Notes: a model not told the origin generated them from the letters alone. Counted from the first letter of the stretch, positions 1 to 7,789 are shown. The stretch is DNA of 23,495 nt from JAGHEK01 sp044426235 (GCA_044426235.1 JAWXUS010000023.1:1-23495); one strand, 5' to 3'. A program made the numbers and translations.

Positions 1-766
1 TTTTTATATTTAAAAAATCATCTGCTATTTGTAAAAACTTTTGAGGTGTATCAGAAACGTAATAATCATAACTTATTTTTTCAGCACAATTATTTAAAGT
101 TTTATTTTCTTTTAAAAGTTCTATTAATTCTTTAGCAGTTTCTTTTGCAGGATTAACTAAATTTATTTTACCCATAGTTACTTCTTTTATAGTTTTTTGA
201 AGAATTGGATAGTGAGTACACCCAAGAACTAATGAATCTATATCTTTATTTATTAAATCATCTAAATATTTCTTTGCAGTTAATCTTGCAATTTCGGTAT
301 TCGCCCAACCTTCTTCAACTATTGGAACAAATAAAGGACAAGGACTTTGTATAACAGTTATGTCTTTATTTAGATTCTTTATTTCTTTACTATAAGAATT
401 AGATTTTATTGTAGCATCAGTTCCAATAACTCCAATAATATTATTTTTTGTAGTATTTACAACAGTTTTAGAACCTGCCTTTATAACTCCAATTATTGGA
501 ATACTATACTTTTTACGTGCCAAGTCAAGTGCCATAGCAGTCGCAGTGTTACACGCTATAACAACTACTTTAACGTTTTTTGATATTAAAAAATTTATTG
601 CTTGAAAAGTATACTCAATTATAGTTTCCCTAGATCTTGAACCATACGGTACTCTTTGAGTATCACCAAAATAAACTATATTTTCATTAGGTAATATATC
701 TATTATTTCTTTAAAAACTGTTAAGCCACCTAATCCTGAGTCAAAAACTCCAATAGGTCTATTCAT
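1..766 (-). CDS. murI: Glutamate racemase, 3' end cut by window edge
   Basis: MurI interconverts L- and D-glutamate in the cytoplasm and supplies the D-Glu of the peptidoglycan stem peptide. The frame starts at ATG 764-766 and stays open to base 1, giving 255 codons; a full family member is only slightly longer, so just the last residues are missing. Visible motifs are FDSGLGG at residues 8-14, GDTQRVPYG near 34-42, ACNTATA with catalytic Cys72, and LGCTHYP with the second catalytic Cys183 and His185. An AAGGAAG ribosome binding site lies in the 13-nt gap behind ddl, so the two are probably cotranscribed. The catalytic cysteine pair makes aspartate racemase unlikely. Confidence 0.95.
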   Translation of the reverse strand, partial: MNRPIGVFDSGLGGLTVFKEIIDILPNENIVYFGDTQRVPYGSRSRETIIEYTFQAINFLISKNVKVVVIACNTATAMALDLARKKYSIPIIGVIKAGSKTVVNTTKNNIIGVIGTDATIKSNSYSKEIKNLNKDITVIQSPCPLFVPIVEEGWANTEIARLTAKKYLDDLINKDIDSLVLGCTHYPILQKTIKEVTMGKINLVNPAKETAKELIELLKENKTLNNCAEKISYDYYVSDTPQKFLQIADDFLNIK

Positions 767-779
767 AAGTGCACTTCCT

Positions 780-1847
780 TTATTTTTTTGCATCAAATGC
801 TAAGTTAATTAGTTCATCTATTAATTGTGTATATCCAAGTCCACTAGCTTCCCACATTTTTGGATACATACTTATATTTGTAAATCCTGGTAATGTATTT
901 ATTTCATTAATATATACTTTTCCATCTTCTTTATCTAAGAAAAAATCAACTCTTGAAAGTCCATATCCATCAATAGATTTAAAGGCTTTTATTGCATTTT
1001 CTCTTATATATGTCATGGTTTCTTCGTCAATTTTAGCAGGTATATCATAACTTGATTCACCATCTATATATTTATCTTCATAACTATAAAAATCATCTGC
1101 AGGCTTTATTTCTCCAGCTATTGATGCTTTAACTTCATTATTCCCAAGAACTGCAACTTCTATTTCACGTGCATTTATTCCTTGTTCTAAAACTATCCTA
1201 CTGTCATATTTTAATGCCTCAATAATTCCATTTTCTAATTCTTCTTTATTTCTAACCTTTGATATTCCAACACTTGATCCTAAATTAGCTGGTTTTACAA
1301 ATATTGGATAATTAAGTTCTTTTTCTATATTATTAAGTTCTATTTCTTTATTATTTTCAAATTCCCACTTAGTTGTATGTGTATAATTTACTTGAGATAA
1401 TCCCATTTGCGTAAATACTTTTTTACATATTAATTTATCCATTCCAACACTAGATGCAAGAACTCTACAGCCTACATATGGGATTTCACTTAATTCAAAT
1501 AATCCTTGAATAGTTCCATCTTCACCAAAAGGACCGTGAAGAACTGGGAATATAACGTCTATGTTTTTAACTGTTCCATCTTCAAATTTAACCCCAACTT
1601 CTCTATTTCCATTTTTAAGAAGATTAACTTCAACATTTTTGTTAGCTAATTTATCCCAAGTTCCATTTTTTATATTTTCTTCGCTACCACTATAGTAAAG
1701 CCAATTTCCCTCTTTTGTAATTCCTATTGTTAATACATTATATTTATCTTTGTCTATATGTTTATAAATTGAAGAAACTGATGATAATGAAACGTCATGT
1801 TCTCCAGATTTTCCACCAAATATTAAAGCTACATTTATTTTATTCAT
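780..1847 (-). CDS. ddl: D-alanine--D-alanine ligase
   Basis: This cytoplasmic ATP-grasp ligase joins two D-alanines for the end of the peptidoglycan stem peptide. The 355-residue length is normal for the family. The N-terminal substrate motif GGKSGEHDVSLSS, the GPFGEDG loop, the ATP-binding KPANLGSSVGISK stretch, and the C-terminal metal/ligand motif INEINTLPGFT are all present. The omega-loop region reads FYSYEDKYIDG, with tyrosines as in ordinary Ddl enzymes rather than the VanA-type D-lactate ligase pattern, so this looks like a housekeeping enzyme. The ATG at 1845-1847 follows a strong AAGGAAGGTGA site. murI follows 13 nt downstream. The unit begins just after the terminator of the preceding SleB-like gene; no clear sigma-A promoter was found in the short gap. 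Confidence 0.95.
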   Translation of the reverse strand: MNKINVALIFGGKSGEHDVSLSSVSSIYKHIDKDKYNVLTIGITKEGNWLYYSGSEENIKNGTWDKLANKNVEVNLLKNGNREVGVKFEDGTVKNIDVIFPVLHGPFGEDGTIQGLFELSEIPYVGCRVLASSVGMDKLICKKVFTQMGLSQVNYTHTTKWEFENNKEIELNNIEKELNYPIFVKPANLGSSVGISKVRNKEELENGIIEALKYDSRIVLEQGINAREIEVAVLGNNEVKASIAGEIKPADDFYSYEDKYIDGESSYDIPAKIDEETMTYIRENAIKAFKSIDGYGLSRVDFFLDKEDGKVYINEINTLPGFTNISMYPKMWEASGLGYTQLIDELINLAFDAKK

Positions 1848-1916
1848 ATAAATTCACCTTCCTTATAATTAATATATTCAATTTTTCCTATAATTGATAA
1901 TTATAGATTATTTTCA

Positions 1917-1944
1917 AAAAAAAATAAAGAAGTAAAACTTCTTT
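1917..1944 (-). terminator. Rho-independent terminator after the SleB-like gene
   Basis: On the minus strand an 8-bp perfect stem (AAAGAAGT / ACTTCTTT, plus-strand arms 1926-1933 and 1937-1944, 3-nt loop) is followed by A and then eight T. The stem overlaps the stop codon of the hydrolase gene at 1943-1945. It separates the spoIIR unit from ddl-murI. Confidence 0.8.
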
Positions 1945-2431
1945 ATTTGGCAAAAACGTGGTTTCCAATTGTTAGGTATGGATCTAATTTTTTTATCCAT
2001 TTGCATGTTGCAATTTTAGGGTTCCAAAAATATATAGCTTCATCCGTTGGATCTTTTCCATAAAGTGCTTCTTGCGCAGCTTTAAAAGATAAATCAGTTT
2101 CATCAATATCTATTTTTCCATTTTTAACAACTGAAAAAGCATTAGTTTGATATATAACATCTTCCACACTATTTGGGAATCTATCATCTTTTACTCTATT
2201 AATAACTACTGCAGCAACTGCAAGTTGACCTTCATAACTTTCTCCTCTAGCCTCACCTGCAATTAATTTTGATAATAAATCAAATTCTTCATCAGTTATA
2301 TTAACAACTTGTATAGACTTAACTTCTTCCTTTAAAACACTCATAACTTCTTTTTCTTCTGCAAATATACTTATAATTCCATTCATTGAAATAATCAACG
2401 ATAAACTCAATATTTTTATAATAATCTTCAT
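1943..2431 (-). CDS. SleB/CwlJ-type (Hydrolase_2) secreted cell-wall hydrolase
   Basis: This small secreted or membrane-tethered protein (162 residues) has a hydrophobic signal segment at about residues 3-24 ending in FAEEK. It is followed by one Hydrolase_2 domain: LIAGEARGES (candidate catalytic Glu60), VAAVVINRV, a TNAFSVV stretch, and the C-terminal GNHVFAK. The family contains the lytic transglycosylases SleB and CwlJ of the spore cortex. This one lacks the N-terminal peptidoglycan-binding domain of SleB. Its start lies 1 nt beyond the spoIIR stop codon, and its AAGGAGAA site sits inside the spoIIR end, so the two genes share a transcript. Inference: forespore expression from the sigma-F promoter, with a role in spore wall remodelling or cortex hydrolysis. 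The exact substrate cannot be read from sequence. Confidence 0.85.
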   Translation of the reverse strand: MKIIIKILSLSLIISMNGIISIFAEEKEVMSVLKEEVKSIQVVNITDEEFDLLSKLIAGEARGESYEGQLAVAAVVINRVKDDRFPNSVEDVIYQTNAFSVVKNGKIDIDETDLSFKAAQEALYGKDPTDEAIYFWNPKIATCKWIKKLDPYLTIGNHVFAK

Positions 2432-2432
2432 T

Positions 2433-3086
2433 TTAATTCTCCTTATTAAATAAGTTTGCCATTATTTCAGCAAGTTTAAATTTCATTTTTATTCTAGTTA
2501 CCTCTTGTTCATTACTATTTGTTATTAAATCATATTCTTCTTCTGTTAATATCTCCTTTAATTTGTTATCTGTTTTTTTATCTATGTAAACCGTCTCATC
2601 CATAAAGCAAAGAGGAGGAAACATAACGCACCACCAATTTTCTCCTTCACCTTCTCCAATTACAACTCTAAGTGCTTTATATTCTCCAGACGGAAGTACA
2701 ACATTTGAATATTGTTTTGTTGGAAAATCAGTGTATTCAAGATTAACTGAAACTTCATAATCATACCCATTATCTCTTATAACTTTTTTTGCAACCTCTT
2801 CAATTTCAACATATCTACTCTCAATTATTTTTTCACTTTCATAAATATCTTTCGATTTTTCAAGTTCTGGCCTTAAGTAATTAACTACTTCATCCCTAAC
2901 TTTTAATTTTAAATATTGATCACTTTTTGAATCACTATTTGCTAAAACATGAAATCTTATTAATTTCTCCTTATAATCACCAGATGCATCTTTTAATTTA
3001 TTTATTTCCCCATATATATTTAATGTCATTGATGATATTAAATATAATAAACTTATAATTGCTATACTCAATTTTAATTTTTTCAT
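2433..3086 (-). CDS. spoIIR: Stage II sporulation protein R (SpoIIR)
   Basis: SpoIIR is the signal made in the forespore and exported to the intermembrane space, where it triggers SpoIIGA-dependent processing of pro-sigma-E in the mother cell. The 217-residue protein has an N-terminal hydrophobic export/membrane segment (about 5-26). The family hallmark FHVLANSDS is at 45-53, followed by LKLKVRDEV, then a conserved core around LPSGEYKALRVVIG and NWWCVMFPPLCF. The ATG at 3084-3086 follows a GAGGGG site. A sigma-F-like promoter is centred about 50 nt upstream, as expected for this gene. The SleB-like hydrolase follows immediately. Confidence 0.95.
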   Translation of the reverse strand: MKKLKLSIAIISLLYLISSMTLNIYGEINKLKDASGDYKEKLIRFHVLANSDSKSDQYLKLKVRDEVVNYLRPELEKSKDIYESEKIIESRYVEIEEVAKKVIRDNGYDYEVSVNLEYTDFPTKQYSNVVLPSGEYKALRVVIGEGEGENWWCVMFPPLCFMDETVYIDKKTDNKLKEILTEEEYDLITNSNEQEVTRIKMKFKLAEIMANLFNKEN

Positions 3087-3119
3087 TTAAAAAACCCCTC
3101 AATATAATTTTCTATATTT

Positions 3120-3149
3120 GATTATTTCCAGCAATTAAGTTATTTATAC
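3120..3149 (-). promoter_or_regulatory. Sigma-F/G-type promoter of spoIIR
   Basis: On the minus strand GTATA (3145-3149), a 15-nt spacer and GGAAATAATC (3120-3129) fit the Bacillus sigma-F consensus GYATA-N15/16-GGNRANANTW at all but the last position. It would start transcription near 3113, leaving a short leader with the GAGGGG site at 3095-3100. The -35 abuts the U-tract of the upstream terminator. Pattern match plus the known sigma-F control of spoIIR; not tested. Confidence 0.75.
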
Positions 3150-3181
3150 AAAAAAATCACCTTAAATTTTCATTAAGATGA
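3150..3181 (-). terminator. Rho-independent terminator after the GntR gene
   Basis: The minus strand reads TCATCTTAA, a 7-nt loop, then TTAAGGTGA with one G-T wobble, followed by seven T. It lies 20 nt past the GntR stop codon and directly in front of the spoIIR promoter. Confidence 0.8.
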
Positions 3182-3200
3182 CTATTTTTTACTAAGTATG

Positions 3201-3854
3201 TTATTTTTTTAAGATCTTATTTAGTATGAATTGTGCTGCTTTTTCAATATGTTCCTTAGCATATTGTTCTGCAAGATTTGAGTTTCTGCTTTTTATTGCA
3301 CTAAGTATTTGTTTATGTTCCTCAATTATTGTTGAAATTGATTCTTGATTTGAAATATATGTTACTCTAAATCTATAAACTTGTTCCCAAAGTGATGTTA
3401 TTATACTATGAAGTTTTTTATTATTACTTGCTTTAAATATACATTCATGAAATTCAACATCTTTTTTAAGTAACTCTTCAGTAGTTAATTTTTCATTAGT
3501 ACTATTTACTATTTCTTCTAACTTATTTATATCCTCATCACTCATTCTATCTGTTGCAAGATTAGCTGCAAGACCTTCAAGTATTGCCCTAACTTCTAAA
3601 ACTTCAATAATCTCTTTTATAGATATATCTGCAACATATGCACCTTTTCTAGGTAGCATAACAACAAATCCTTCAAGTTCTAATTTTCTAATAGCCTCTC
3701 TTACTGGTGTTCTACTAACCCCTAGTTTTTCTGCAAGTTGTATTTCCATAAGTCTTTGACCTGGAAGTAATTCTCCACTTAATATAGCTTCCCTTAAATT
3801 TTCAAAAACTAAATCTCTAAGTGGTTTATATTCTTCTATATTTATTTTATTCAA
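3201..3854 (-). CDS. GntR-family regulator, FadR/FCD subfamily
   Basis: This is a cytoplasmic DNA-binding repressor or activator. The N-terminal winged helix covers about residues 10-70 (LREAILSGELLPGQRL, then AEKLGVSRTPVREAIRKLE). An all-helical FCD ligand domain covers about 75-215, with metal-type residues in DVEFHECIF, EEHKQI and KEHIEKA. No ATG is usable. The frame opens at TTG 3861-3863, but that codon touches the AAAAAAGGAG site. TTG at 3852-3854 sits 9 nt behind the site and is chosen, giving 217 residues. This start overlaps the ispE stop in TTGAATAA, so it should be translationally coupled to ispE. The ligand is unknown; FCD regulators usually sense small organic acids or sugar acids. 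A terminator follows. Confidence 0.9.
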   Translation of the reverse strand: MNKINIEEYKPLRDLVFENLREAILSGELLPGQRLMEIQLAEKLGVSRTPVREAIRKLELEGFVVMLPRKGAYVADISIKEIIEVLEVRAILEGLAANLATDRMSDEDINKLEEIVNSTNEKLTTEELLKKDVEFHECIFKASNNKKLHSIITSLWEQVYRFRVTYISNQESISTIIEEHKQILSAIKSRNSNLAEQYAKEHIEKAAQFILNKILKK

Positions 3855-4719
3855 TAATCTCAACTCCTTTTTTACTGCTACTAGTTAGGTACACTTGTTT
3901 ATATTTCTTTAATAATTCACTCTTTGCTTTATTTGCATTTTCTATTAAATCAAAAATACCAAAAACAGTAGGTCCACTTCCACTCATCATAGTTACTAAT
4001 GAATTATTATTACTTATAATACTTTTTATATCTTCTATTTCGCTATATTTTTTTGTCGCCACATTCTCTAAAACATTATTCATACTATTTTTCAAATCTA
4101 AATTATTTTTATTATTTAATAAATTTATTAAATCTTTATTATTTGGTCTAGGTCCTAAATCATTAAGATTTAAACTTTCATATATAAACTTTGTTGAAAC
4201 AAATATTTCAGGCTTACAAACTACTAAATATAACTTTTCATCAAGACCTATTGTAGGCTCTAATTCTTCACCAATATTTTTAGCTAGGTAGCATCCTCCC
4301 TCTATACAAAATGGAACATCTGCACCTAATTTTAAACCAATTTCTTTTAATTTATTATTTGATAAATTTAAATTCCATAATTTATTTAAACCAACTAATA
4401 TACCTGCACAATTTGAACTTCCTCCAGCCAAACCTGCAGCTACTGGAATATTTTTCTCGATATATACATTTATACCCTGATTTATATTAAAAGTATCTTT
4501 TATAATTTTAATTGCTTTATAAACTATATTATCATCATTAACTGGTATATCCGAACTATTACTTTTTATATTTATAATATTAAAATCGTTTTCTTCAATT
4601 TTTATAATATCATACAAATCTATACTTTGCATAATCATTTCTACTAAATGGTATCCGTCACTTCTTTTTCCTAACACATCTATTGATAAATTTATTTTTG
4701 CTCTAGTCTTTATTTGCAT
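3847..4719 (-). CDS. ispE: 4-diphosphocytidyl-2-C-methyl-D-erythritol kinase
   Basis: IspE phosphorylates CDP-methylerythritol with ATP in the MEP pathway to isoprenoid precursors. It belongs to the GHMP kinases and is cytoplasmic. The 290-residue length is typical. Visible motifs are RAKINLSIDV with Lys8 near the N-terminus, the ATP-binding loop PVAAGLAGGSSN at about 92-103, GADVPF with the putative catalytic Asp134, and the C-terminal MSGSGPTVFGIF. An AAGGGA site precedes ATG 4717-4719. The gene is first in a two-gene unit with the GntR regulator, whose start overlaps its stop by 8 bp. Confidence 0.95.
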   Translation of the reverse strand: MQIKTRAKINLSIDVLGKRSDGYHLVEMIMQSIDLYDIIKIEENDFNIINIKSNSSDIPVNDDNIVYKAIKIIKDTFNINQGINVYIEKNIPVAAGLAGGSSNCAGILVGLNKLWNLNLSNNKLKEIGLKLGADVPFCIEGGCYLAKNIGEELEPTIGLDEKLYLVVCKPEIFVSTKFIYESLNLNDLGPRPNNKDLINLLNNKNNLDLKNSMNNVLENVATKKYSEIEDIKSIISNNNSLVTMMSGSGPTVFGIFDLIENANKAKSELLKKYKQVYLTSSSKKGVEIIE

Positions 4720-4752
4720 AATAATATTCCCTTCTCTAAAATATTTATTTTA

Positions 4753-4781
4753 ATTATACTAAAAAAGTCCTCGGTTGAAAA
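4753..4781 (-). promoter_or_regulatory. Possible sigma-A promoter of ispE
   Basis: A perfect minus-strand TATAAT (4753-4758) lies 34 nt before the ispE start codon. At 17-nt spacing the -35 position reads TTTTCA, only 4 of 6 bases matching. It would overlap the sipL terminator. A weak candidate, listed because the -10 is exact. Confidence 0.4.
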
Positions 4782-4797
4782 CAACCGAGAGACTTTT
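4761..4797 (-). terminator. Rho-independent terminator after sipL
   Basis: A strong GC-containing stem (CTCGGTTG / CAACCGAG core, extended by AAAAGTC pairing around a one-base bulge, TTTT loop) is followed by a T-run on the minus strand. It lies about 40 nt beyond the sipL stop codon. Confidence 0.9.
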
Positions 4798-4838
4798 ATT
4801 AGTTAGTTTACAAACTAAAATAATCTTTTTAAATATTA

Positions 4839-6386
4839 CTAATCAAATAAAACAACTTTTTTTTCAAGTATTAAACATTTTCCAAAAACTAAATTATCTT
4901 CAACTTTAAGATTATTAAGTTCTGCAATTTCTTCTTCAGTCGTATTATATTTTTTTGCAATATCCCATAAAGTATCATTAGCTTTACATATATATACTAT
5001 TAAGCTTGGAGCTTGTGAATTATCGTACTTTCCTAAATCTTCACCTTTTATTATAAACTTTTCTACTTTTTTATTTATAACTTCTGTATATCTTCTTACT
5101 CTCATATTTAAATCTATTTCATCTCTACTTAAATCAACATCTAATTTTTCAATAACTATTGTATCAAATACTTTACAATCTTCATCTAAACCTGGAATTA
5201 AAACATCATTTTCAAATAATATTTCTTCATTTATCTTATAAACAGGCTCAAGACCTTCAACTGGAGTATATAATATGTCTAATTTTAATATTCCTTTTAT
5301 TATACTTTTTTCATTTTCAATATAATTATTTTCAATTGACATATTTGCACAAACGCTTACTATATCCTTCATCTGTATTGCACTATTATTATTTTTTAAA
5401 GTTTCTCTTATTGAGAAAACTTCTTCTTCAGAGCTTAATAAATTATTTATTTCTAAATTTTTATGCTCAAATTTTAACTTCTTATTTGGAGAATAAGCAT
5501 CTTGTAAAACTTCTCTTGTAGTTTCATCAACAACTTTTGCTTTACAACAAACAACACAATCTATTTCAAGATGTCCTGTTGATCCTTCATTCTTTTTGAA
5601 ATTATAATTAAAATCACCAAACGACATTATAACTTCTTCTTTCATATTTTCATAAGCACCTGGAAGTTCAACAAATTGAGAGAAATCTATCCCAACTTTA
5701 TCAAGTTCTACAACCTCTAAATCATAAGTTACTGCTAATGGATTTATTTCAACTACTCCACTTATTATAACTTTATTATCACTTACTCTACTATCTTTTA
5801 TTTTAACTGAAGGATTTAAACTTATTATATCTTGAATTTCTTCTGCATTAATATTTATAGTATCCTTTACAGTACTTTCACCTTTTTCAATTCCTATTAT
5901 ATCTAAATACTTTATTTCTTTTCTATGCTTTTGAACATCTTCTATTTGAGTTATATCTTTTATTATATCTATTTTTTGTTTTTCAAATAAACTTCCCTTA
6001 ACATTCATTAAAGTAGTTAATTTTATTTTTCTCTCATTACTAATTGTACAATCTATATATTCAACTTCTGCAAATAACATACATTCCATATCAGATACTA
6101 CATTATCTTTTTCAATAACTTCATTTATATCTATTTTCCCATCTATATTAGAAACTGTATCTTTATCATTTGTCATATAGATTATGTTGTAATTAAAACT
6201 TCCTCTTAAAATTAATTTCTCATCAGTAACTTCAATGTTTTTTATTGCTATGTATCCTTCTGATTTTATAACTTTATAAACATCAGCTTTTTTATCTGGT
6301 ACTACTATATCAGATTCTATTAGAGTTTGAACTTTTGGAAATTCAATTCTATTATCAATCTTTATTATATCTTTAATCAATTCCAT
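4839..6386 (-). CDS. sipL: SpoIVA-interacting spore morphogenesis protein, DUF3794 repeats plus LysM
   Basis: SipL works in the mother cell at the forespore surface. In C. difficile it binds SpoIVA through its LysM domain and is needed to localise the coat. The 515-residue protein shows two to three divergent DUF3794/SPOCS-type beta-rich segments (roughly residues 30-130, 190-290 and 320-430). A C-terminal LysM domain covers about 464-510, with ANDTLWDIAKKYNTT and EIAELNNL. There is no signal peptide or membrane segment, as expected for a mother-cell cytosolic coat protein. An AAGGGGTG site precedes ATG 6384-6386. The gene stands alone between the veg terminator and its own terminator. I could not define a convincing sigma-E promoter in the 60-nt leader. 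Confidence 0.92.
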   Translation of the reverse strand: MELIKDIIKIDNRIEFPKVQTLIESDIVVPDKKADVYKVIKSEGYIAIKNIEVTDEKLILRGSFNYNIIYMTNDKDTVSNIDGKIDINEVIEKDNVVSDMECMLFAEVEYIDCTISNERKIKLTTLMNVKGSLFEKQKIDIIKDITQIEDVQKHRKEIKYLDIIGIEKGESTVKDTININAEEIQDIISLNPSVKIKDSRVSDNKVIISGVVEINPLAVTYDLEVVELDKVGIDFSQFVELPGAYENMKEEVIMSFGDFNYNFKKNEGSTGHLEIDCVVCCKAKVVDETTREVLQDAYSPNKKLKFEHKNLEINNLLSSEEEVFSIRETLKNNNSAIQMKDIVSVCANMSIENNYIENEKSIIKGILKLDILYTPVEGLEPVYKINEEILFENDVLIPGLDEDCKVFDTIVIEKLDVDLSRDEIDLNMRVRRYTEVINKKVEKFIIKGEDLGKYDNSQAPSLIVYICKANDTLWDIAKKYNTTEEEIAELNNLKVEDNLVFGKCLILEKKVVLFD

Positions 6387-6436
6387 AAATACACCCCTTT
6401 ATAATATAAATTCATATTATAAATATATTAATAGAT

Positions 6437-6472
6437 AAAAAAAAAATTACATCTATTTTTAATAGATGTAAT
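6437..6472 (-). terminator. Rho-independent terminator after veg
   Basis: A perfect 12-bp stem (ATTACATCTATT / AATAGATGTAAT, 3-nt loop, plus-strand 6446-6472) starts at the base after the veg stop codon. Nine T follow it on the minus strand. Confidence 0.9.
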
Positions 6473-6736
6473 TTATCCAACACTTAAGTTGTTTTCTTTA
6501 TATACTTGAAGTTTTACACTTGATGTCAAAAGATCAGAATAACTATATGATACCCTTAAAAATCCAAAGGGTTCATTTTCAACCTTAACAACAAAAACAC
6601 TTGGATATACTTTTTCAAGTACACCTTTTTTAGTGACTATTTGTTTTCTTCCTTTGTCAGCACTAAGAATTATAGTTTTACCTAAATGCTTTTCTAAACT
6701 CATTCTAATTTCGTCTAAAGTCTTAACAGTGGCCAT
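6473..6736 (-). CDS. veg: Veg family protein
   Basis: This small cytoplasmic protein is widely conserved in Firmicutes; in Bacillus subtilis it is linked to biofilm gene expression, but its biochemistry is unclear. The 87-residue sequence begins MATVKTLDEIRM and contains the family core GKTIILSADKGRKQ, KGVLEKVYPSVFVV and FGFLRVSYSYSDLLT. A GTG at 6743-6745 also opens the frame, but it lies within the ribosome binding site AAGAAGGTGA, so ATG 6734-6736 is the start. The gene has a consensus-like sigma-A promoter overlapped by a palindrome, and a tight terminator, so it is a short monocistronic transcript. Confidence 0.95.
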   Translation of the reverse strand: MATVKTLDEIRMSLEKHLGKTIILSADKGRKQIVTKKGVLEKVYPSVFVVKVENEPFGFLRVSYSYSDLLTSSVKLQVYKENNLSVG

Positions 6737-6754
6737 AAAAATCACCTTCTTCGA

Positions 6755-6779
6755 ATATTATGTATTGTTTACATAATAT
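6755..6779. promoter_or_regulatory. Palindrome over the veg -10 and start site, candidate operator
   Basis: Perfect 10-bp inverted repeat with arms ATATTATGTA (6755-6764) and TACATAATAT (6770-6779) around a 5-nt centre. One arm covers the -10 box. The predicted transcription start (about 6766) falls in the centre, so the transcript could not fold it as a hairpin. That favours a protein-binding DNA site over an RNA structure. Confidence 0.45.
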
Positions 6780-6801
6780 CACAGTTTTATTTTTATGTCA
6801 A
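6773..6801 (-). promoter_or_regulatory. Strong sigma-A promoter of veg
   Basis: Minus-strand TTGACA (6796-6801) is a perfect -35. A 17-nt spacer ending in TGA leads to TATTAT (6773-6778), a 5/6 -10 with an extended TG. B. subtilis veg is also known for a very strong promoter of this kind. Confidence 0.85.
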
Positions 6802-6831
6802 ACATAAACTAATTATTTTATATTTTTTTAG

Positions 6832-6859
6832 AAAAAAAGTCAATAGATTTTTATCTATT
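6832..6859 (-). terminator. Probable weak terminator after yabG
   Basis: On the minus strand AATAGAT-AAAA-ATCTATT forms a 7-bp A+T-rich stem, followed by GAC and seven T, about 30 nt past the yabG stop. The stem is weak, so some readthrough into veg is possible. Confidence 0.5.
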
Positions 6860-6889
6860 TTGTTGTTATTTTTTATGATTAATTATTAA

Positions 6890-7744
6890 CTAGTATATAA
6901 ATTTGGGCATTGCCCATCTAAACTTTCCTTTTGTTTCAGATCCTCCAACACCTTTTATTCCTGTCACTGTTTGTTCTAACACTTCATCTAAAGGAACTAT
7001 TACATCAATTCTTGAACAAGCAATTTTTTCTACAACAAAAACTGGATCTAGCGCATGTATCATAATTCTTGAAGGAGAACTTGCATAATTTGCACCGGCT
7101 TTTATTAATTGTTCATAATTTGATTGACAAGCTCCTGCAAAAATTACTAGATTATCTTTATTAGGTTCCCACTTTCTTGCTTGTTTTACGGATTTTATAA
7201 AATTTAATGAATTTCTATAATTTGATATGTCAGATAAATCTCCTTTTTTAGATGTTAATGAATCGTGTCCTGTAATAACTACTATATCTGGATTGTGTTT
7301 TTGAAGAAGTTTATATATTTCCTTATGTTGATTAGATTCTGCAATTGCAACTCCAACTGCTGGTATTCCAAGTTCAGAATAAACATCTAAACAAATTTTT
7401 AGATATTCCTTATCTCCATCTATTTGAAGAACTTTTCCTGGCATTCCGTACATATTTTCATTTTTTTTTATTATTTTTGAATCGTTTCTATAAATATTTA
7501 TATCTTCATCTTTTATGTTCCTAACATCTAATAAGCTTCGTACGTTATTATCTATAATAATATGTTTTAAACTATTAACATCCACTTTTTGAAGATCATC
7601 AAAGTCACAGTCTGCTATTAATCTAAATGCAATACCCTTCAAGGTTACTATTTGTTTATTTTTTTTATCTTTTTTTATATCTATTATTTTAAATACGGTA
7701 TCATTACCGTAAGATTTTCTAGTAACTAAATCTCCTATTTGCAT
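6890..7744 (-). CDS. yabG: Sporulation-specific protease YabG
   Basis: YabG is a cysteine-type peptidase (family U57) that processes coat or cortex-associated proteins late in sporulation; in C. difficile it trims spore proteins needed for bile-salt germination. The 284-residue protein has the family's N-terminal segment MQIGDLVTRKSYGNDT. The central core contains ITGHDSLT with candidate catalytic His160, and FAGACQSNYE with candidate catalytic Cys206, close to the Cys207 reported for C. difficile. It ends ETKGKFRWAMPKFIY, with a TAG stop. A GGAGG-type site at 7753-7758 sets ATG 7742-7744. The gene is monocistronic between terminators, next to veg and sipL as in C. difficile. Confidence 0.95.
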   Translation of the reverse strand: MQIGDLVTRKSYGNDTVFKIIDIKKDKKNKQIVTLKGIAFRLIADCDFDDLQKVDVNSLKHIIIDNNVRSLLDVRNIKDEDINIYRNDSKIIKKNENMYGMPGKVLQIDGDKEYLKICLDVYSELGIPAVGVAIAESNQHKEIYKLLQKHNPDIVVITGHDSLTSKKGDLSDISNYRNSLNFIKSVKQARKWEPNKDNLVIFAGACQSNYEQLIKAGANYASSPSRIMIHALDPVFVVEKIACSRIDVIVPLDEVLEQTVTGIKGVGGSETKGKFRWAMPKFIY

Positions 7745-7762
7745 ATTATCAACCTCCTAAGA

Positions 7763-7789
7763 TAATATATGTTTTTTTTAATTTCTAGT
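7763..7789 (-). promoter_or_regulatory. Possible sigma-K-type promoter of yabG
   Basis: Minus-strand AC (7788-7789), 16 nt, then CATATATTA (7763-7771) fits the Bacillus sigma-K pattern AC-N16/17-CATANNNTA. However, transcription would begin almost at the ribosome binding site, leaving a leader of only about 12 nt, so the match may be chance. Confidence 0.3.

Noticed and set aside
769..1050. Plus-strand 93-residue open frame opposite ddl
   Set aside because: It lies antisense within conserved ddl coding sequence and has no independent support.
780..1847. Vancomycin-resistance type D-Ala--D-Lac ligase
   Set aside because: The omega-loop region has the Tyr-rich Ddl pattern and the neighbour is murI rather than vanH/vanX genes.
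3821..4291. Plus-strand open frame opposite ispE/GntR
   Set aside because: Hydrophobic low-complexity shadow of a well-supported ispE; no ribosome binding site.
6401..6421. Sigma-E or sigma-A promoter for sipL (TATATTAT / TATAAT words)
   Set aside because: The nearer word would start transcription inside the ribosome binding site, and the farther one has only a T-run at the -35 position; neither is convincing.
6737..6745. GTG start giving veg three extra residues
   Set aside because: The GTG is part of the AAGAAGGTGA ribosome binding site for the ATG at 6734-6736.
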